Assembly: GCA_016292335.1 (NCBI GenBank)
Contig: JAECRX010000116.1
Location: 1 to 8,190 of the forward strand
Origin: Candidatus Sifarchaeum subterraneum
Lineage (GTDB): Archaea; Asgardarchaeota; Sifarchaeia; Sifarchaeales; Sifarchaeaceae
Length of the DNA stretch: 8,190 bases
Direction: 5' to 3'
The translations under genes and the position numbers were made by a program. This document shows, piece after piece, positions 6,276 through 8,190 of the stretch. The notes beneath the pieces were generated by a model. The model made no database searches. It saw nothing but the letters and a program-made list of their open reading frames with translations, and was not told the origin of the DNA. Each line of letters starts with the position of its first letter. Positions within the stretch are counted from its first letter, which is position 1.

Positions 6276-6641
6276 GTGTCAGAAACATTTGAATACAAAC
6301 AGATTATTGCGTTACGTAACGATATTGAGATGTCTAAAGGAAAACTTGTGGTTCAAGGCGCTCACGCAGCAGTGGCAGCAGTCATGATCACTAGAAATAA
6401 GAAACCCTTCTTTGTGCATAGATGGTTTAAAGAAGGACAAAAGAAGGTCGTCATCCGAATAAATACTTTAGAAGAATTACTGGAAATCAAAAAGAAAGCC
6501 GAAGAAATGGATATTCCATGTGCTCTTATCCAAGATCGAGGCCTTACTGAACTTGAACCAGGGACGATAACCGCTCTTGGGATAGGCCCTGCGCCTGAAA
6601 GAGTTATCGATAAAATTACAGGAGATTTACCTCTCTTTTGA
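6276..6641 (+). CDS. pth2: Peptidyl-tRNA hydrolase, archaeal/eukaryotic type (Pth2)
   Basis: This cytosolic enzyme releases tRNA from peptidyl-tRNAs dropped by ribosomes. The 121 residues match the single-domain family length. The first strand and helix carry the signature KQIIALRND (8-16), MSKGK (19-23, Lys21 catalytic) and QGAHAAVAA (27-35). The second half has IQDRGLTELEPGT (85-97, Asp87 and the Thr of the active site) and the C-terminal GIGPAPERVIDKITGDL (102-118). The start is GTG 6276, immediately after the TGA of the upstream small gene; the only nearby purine tract is a run of seven G (6264-6270). The ATG at 6272 is out of frame. The UbiA gene follows by 30 bases, so a shared transcript is likely. 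truD, often its neighbour in archaea, lies at the left edge of this window. Confidence 0.96.
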   Translation: MSETFEYKQIIALRNDIEMSKGKLVVQGAHAAVAAVMITRNKKPFFVHRWFKEGQKKVVIRINTLEELLEIKKKAEEMDIPCALIQDRGLTELEPGTITALGIGPAPERVIDKITGDLPLF

Positions 6642-6660
6642 TTACATAATAATTTTGGTG

Positions 6661-6664
6661 GGTG
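6661..6664 (+). promoter_or_regulatory. Ribosome binding site deciding the UbiA start
   Basis: GGTG (part of GGTGGGTG, 6657-6664) lies 7 bases before TTG 6672. The first in-frame ATG (6723) has no such motif upstream and would cut off the conserved N-terminal RLAKDFFIF segment. Confidence 0.55.
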
Positions 6665-6671
6665 TGCAGTC

Positions 6672-7544
6672 TTGAGGTTGGCCAAAGATTTTTTCATTTT
6701 TTTCGGTTTTGAAAGAACTATAATGATCACCGTTTTAATAGTTGGATTATCAATCTTGGTTGCTTCAACATTTGATATTATAGGTTCTCTTTATATCGCG
6801 ATTATAACTGCTTTTGGATTCACTGGGATTGTTGCTATCAACAACATTTCAGACATTGAAATCGATTTAATTACTAATCCACGAAGGGGTGAAATTACTA
6901 AAAATCTTGGTAGAAAAGCCTGGGTTTTGGCATTTAGCTTACTCTTTATTAGTTTAGGAGCAGGAATATTGACACAAAAAATCTGGATTCCTTTTTTGCA
7001 AATCATAGCTTTTATCTGTGGTTGTACGTACTCTTTCACTCCTCTTAGACTACGAGAAACTTTTTGGAAGTTACCAATGACTTCTGCAGAGGGAATAATA
7101 CCGATTTTGATTGCAATAGTCTATTATGATGCTTATACACTTTATTCCTTTGCTATTGCTGGAGGTGCGGGTTTCTGCATTGTTTGTTATGCTCTTTGGA
7201 GTGATATTTCTGACTATCTGGGAGATATTAAAGGAGGCTCAAAAACTCTTCCAGTAACATGGGGTTTGAAATCTGCAATTATCTTTGCAATAATTCTTAC
7301 CTATGGAGTGGTTATACTATTGTTTGTAGTCGGTTACCAATATGTCTTGAATATCTGGTATTTCGTGATAGCCCTAGGAGGTGCCCTTTACCTATCTATC
7401 AGGTATATAAAGAAAAATAGATTTTTACAGAATTCAAACGATGTTGAAAGTCTTTATGGGGTCGGCAAGACATTCACTAAAGACTTCAAAATTTTTGCGG
7501 CTATTCAAGTATTTAATGTGTTGATTGCAGCAATTTTAGTTTGA
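6672..7544 (+). CDS. UbiA-family prenyltransferase, probably digeranylgeranylglyceryl phosphate synthase-like
   Basis: This integral membrane prenyltransferase of 290 residues has about eight hydrophobic segments. The first Asp-rich motif is N57-x3-D61-x3-D65 (NNISDIEID) followed by NPRRGEIT (69-76). The second is D178-x2-D181-x3-D185 (SDISDYLGD), then SKTLPVTWG. The segment YSFTPLRLRE (120-129) matches the usual Y-S-x-P-L-R-L-K loop. These Asp residues bind Mg-prenyl diphosphate. In archaea the commonest role is transfer of the second geranylgeranyl group to geranylgeranylglyceryl phosphate, giving the core of ether lipids. Heme O, menaquinone or (bacterio)chlorophyll synthase are alternatives that motifs alone do not exclude. 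The usual N-x-P-x-RP pattern reads TNPRRG, a mild departure. The TTG start is chosen from GGTG 7 bases upstream. The gene follows pth2 by 30 bases; the reductase-family gene across the divergent promoter could act later in the same lipid pathway. Confidence 0.88.
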   Translation: MRLAKDFFIFFGFERTIMITVLIVGLSILVASTFDIIGSLYIAIITAFGFTGIVAINNISDIEIDLITNPRRGEITKNLGRKAWVLAFSLLFISLGAGILTQKIWIPFLQIIAFICGCTYSFTPLRLRETFWKLPMTSAEGIIPILIAIVYYDAYTLYSFAIAGGAGFCIVCYALWSDISDYLGDIKGGSKTLPVTWGLKSAIIFAIILTYGVVILLFVVGYQYVLNIWYFVIALGGALYLSIRYIKKNRFLQNSNDVESLYGVGKTFTKDFKIFAAIQVFNVLIAAILV

Positions 7545-7569
7545 AAATGGCGTCATTTTTACAGGGGGC

Positions 7570-7761
7570 GTGAATCAGGAAGCTGTGATTTGTATTATCA
7601 CAGAGCCCTCAGCTAATATTGAAATAGTAGATTCGCAATAAAAAAGTATGAAGCACCTTGTATGAGCATTAAAAGAATTTCATGTTGAAGAAATGCCTAT
7701 ACGTGCAGTAGACAAACCATTGAAATTATTAAGAGAAATTAATACTACCTACAAAACGTAG
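7570..7761 (+). pseudogene. Possible decayed reading frame after the UbiA gene
   Basis: One plus-strand frame reads from GTG 7570 to TAG 7759-7761 with two internal stops, TAA (7639-7641) and TGA (7663-7665). The pieces read protein-like: QEAVICIITEPSANIEIV before the first stop, and ALKEFHVEEMPIRAVDKP then LKLLREINTTYKT after the second. The frame also continues upstream of 7570 as GVIFTGG to a stop inside the end of the UbiA gene. There is no ribosome binding site (GGGGG directly abuts the GTG). I cannot name a family. The interpretation is a short degraded gene, perhaps a C-terminal remnant. It could equally be chance, because a 7-bp hairpin (CTGTGAT 7583-7589 / ATCACAG 7597-7603) also lies here and may belong to the UbiA 3' end. 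Confidence 0.3.
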
Positions 7762-7762
7762 A

Positions 7763-8190
7763 TTAAAGAAAGTTTAGTTTTATATCCACTGGAATACCTT
7801 CCCTAATGCTCTCAGATACAATACAATACTTTTCGAATATCTCTTTACATCTTTTAATTTTATGAATATCTTTGGGTTCAATAGAGGGAGAAATTTCCAC
7901 CTGAATGGCTTGTATTCTCCAGTATCCCTCCTTATTTCGTTCAATAACACCACTGACTTTTGTTTTCAGATTTTTTACTTCTAATCTCGACTTTCTAAGA
8001 CAAAAGGCAAGACTTGCACTTAAACAGAACCCTAGTGCGGATCCAAGAAGACGTGACGCATTTGGACCCTTACCCTCACCACCGATTTCTGGTGTTTCAT
8101 CAACTATCCACCCTGCCTCACCAACATTTGGTAGTTCAAAATCCACTTCAAATTGAAAATCTTTAATTAGCCTAAGATTAAGACTGAAAT
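7763..8190 (-). CDS. OsmC-family protein (5' end off the window)
   Basis: This small alpha/beta protein belongs to the OsmC/Ohr superfamily, whose characterised members are thiol peroxidases that reduce organic hydroperoxides. The signature is present: IVDETPEIGGEGKGPNASRL, then LGSALGFCLSAS with the first conserved Cys, and later FEKYCIVSESI with the second Cys. This is the Cys pair typical of the family. The C-terminal VDIKLNFL strand is also normal. The stop is TAA at 7765-7763. The in-frame GTG at 8146 would give 127 residues, but the frame stays open to base 8190 and encodes the expected family strand (FSLNLRL...FQFEVDF). The true start therefore lies outside the window and the product is probably about 140-150 residues. 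Two further Cys are present (ALAFCL-like and KRCKE positions). It is convergent with the UbiA gene. Cytosolic redox defence is the usual role, but not every family member is a peroxidase. Confidence 0.85.
   Translation of the reverse strand, partial: FSLNLRLIKDFQFEVDFELPNVGEAGWIVDETPEIGGEGKGPNASRLLGSALGFCLSASLAFCLRKSRLEVKNLKTKVSGVIERNKEGYWRIQAIQVEISPSIEPKDIHKIKRCKEIFEKYCIVSESIREGIPVDIKLNFL

Noticed and set aside
6362..6730. 122-codon minus-strand open frame
   Set aside because: It is antisense to pth2 and the UbiA start; pth2 family motifs are unambiguous.
6791..7039. 82-codon minus-strand open frame
   Set aside because: It is antisense to the first Asp-rich motif region of the UbiA gene.
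7583..7603. Hairpin CTGTGAT / ATCACAG as a UbiA terminator
   Set aside because: The 7-bp stem is perfect but is followed by AGCCCTCAGC rather than a T-tract in the plus direction, and by no T-tract in the minus direction, so I did not list it as a terminator.
7905..8156. 83-codon plus-strand open frame
   Set aside because: It is antisense to the OsmC-family gene, which carries both conserved cysteines.
1..8190. Mobile element, CRISPR array or defence island
   Set aside because: No transposase, integrase, terminal repeats, regularly spaced repeats or recognisable defence genes were found; the PLD protein alone is not evidence of a defence system.

Overview
The window comes from an AT-rich archaeal genome. 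The evidence is the gene set: a Pth2-type peptidyl-tRNA hydrolase, a UbiA-family prenyltransferase resembling the archaeal ether-lipid enzyme, a geranylgeranyl-reductase-family flavoprotein and the 3' end of truD. Ribosome binding sites of the GGTGA/GGAGGTGAT type, GTG and TTG starts, and signals with short T-tracts fit this. FolD points to a lineage that uses tetrahydrofolate C1 chemistry. I cannot place the organism more precisely; an uncultured Asgard, Bathyarchaeia or Thermoplasmatota relative would fit, but this is a guess.

Layout. The left edge (1-72, +) is the last 23 codons of truD. Two minus-strand genes follow: a polysaccharide-deacetylase-like protein (144-1073) and folD (1182-2045). 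A 282-base intergenic region leads to a small plus-strand cupin (2328-2657). Convergent to it is a minus-strand gene for an exported, membrane-anchored protein with two phospholipase-D (HKD) domains (2830-4140). Divergent from that is an unrecognised 159-residue protein (4242-4721, +), convergent with a geranylgeranyl-reductase-family gene (4757-5989, -). On the other side of a 79-to-97-base divergent promoter region is a plus-strand cluster: a 62-residue small protein, pth2 and a UbiA prenyltransferase (6087-7544). The right edge has an apparently decayed reading frame (7570-7761) and an OsmC-family gene on the minus strand whose 5' end runs off the window (7763-8190).

How the genes fit together. 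TruD and Pth2 are translation/tRNA housekeeping genes. The prenyltransferase and the reductase could act in the same membrane-lipid pathway: attachment of a geranylgeranyl chain, then saturation of it. They lie on opposite strands and are not an operon. FolD, the cupin, the deacetylase, the PLD protein and OsmC look like independent single-gene units. Two minus-strand genes (deacetylase and PLD) end in the same arrangement, a perfect hairpin overlapping the stop codon followed by a T-rich tract.

I see no mobile element, CRISPR array, tRNA or rRNA, and no clear multi-gene novel system. The best leads are the surface-anchored tandem PLD protein, the small protein joined in frame to pth2 through one TGA codon, the decayed frame beside the UbiA gene, and the unassigned 159-residue protein.
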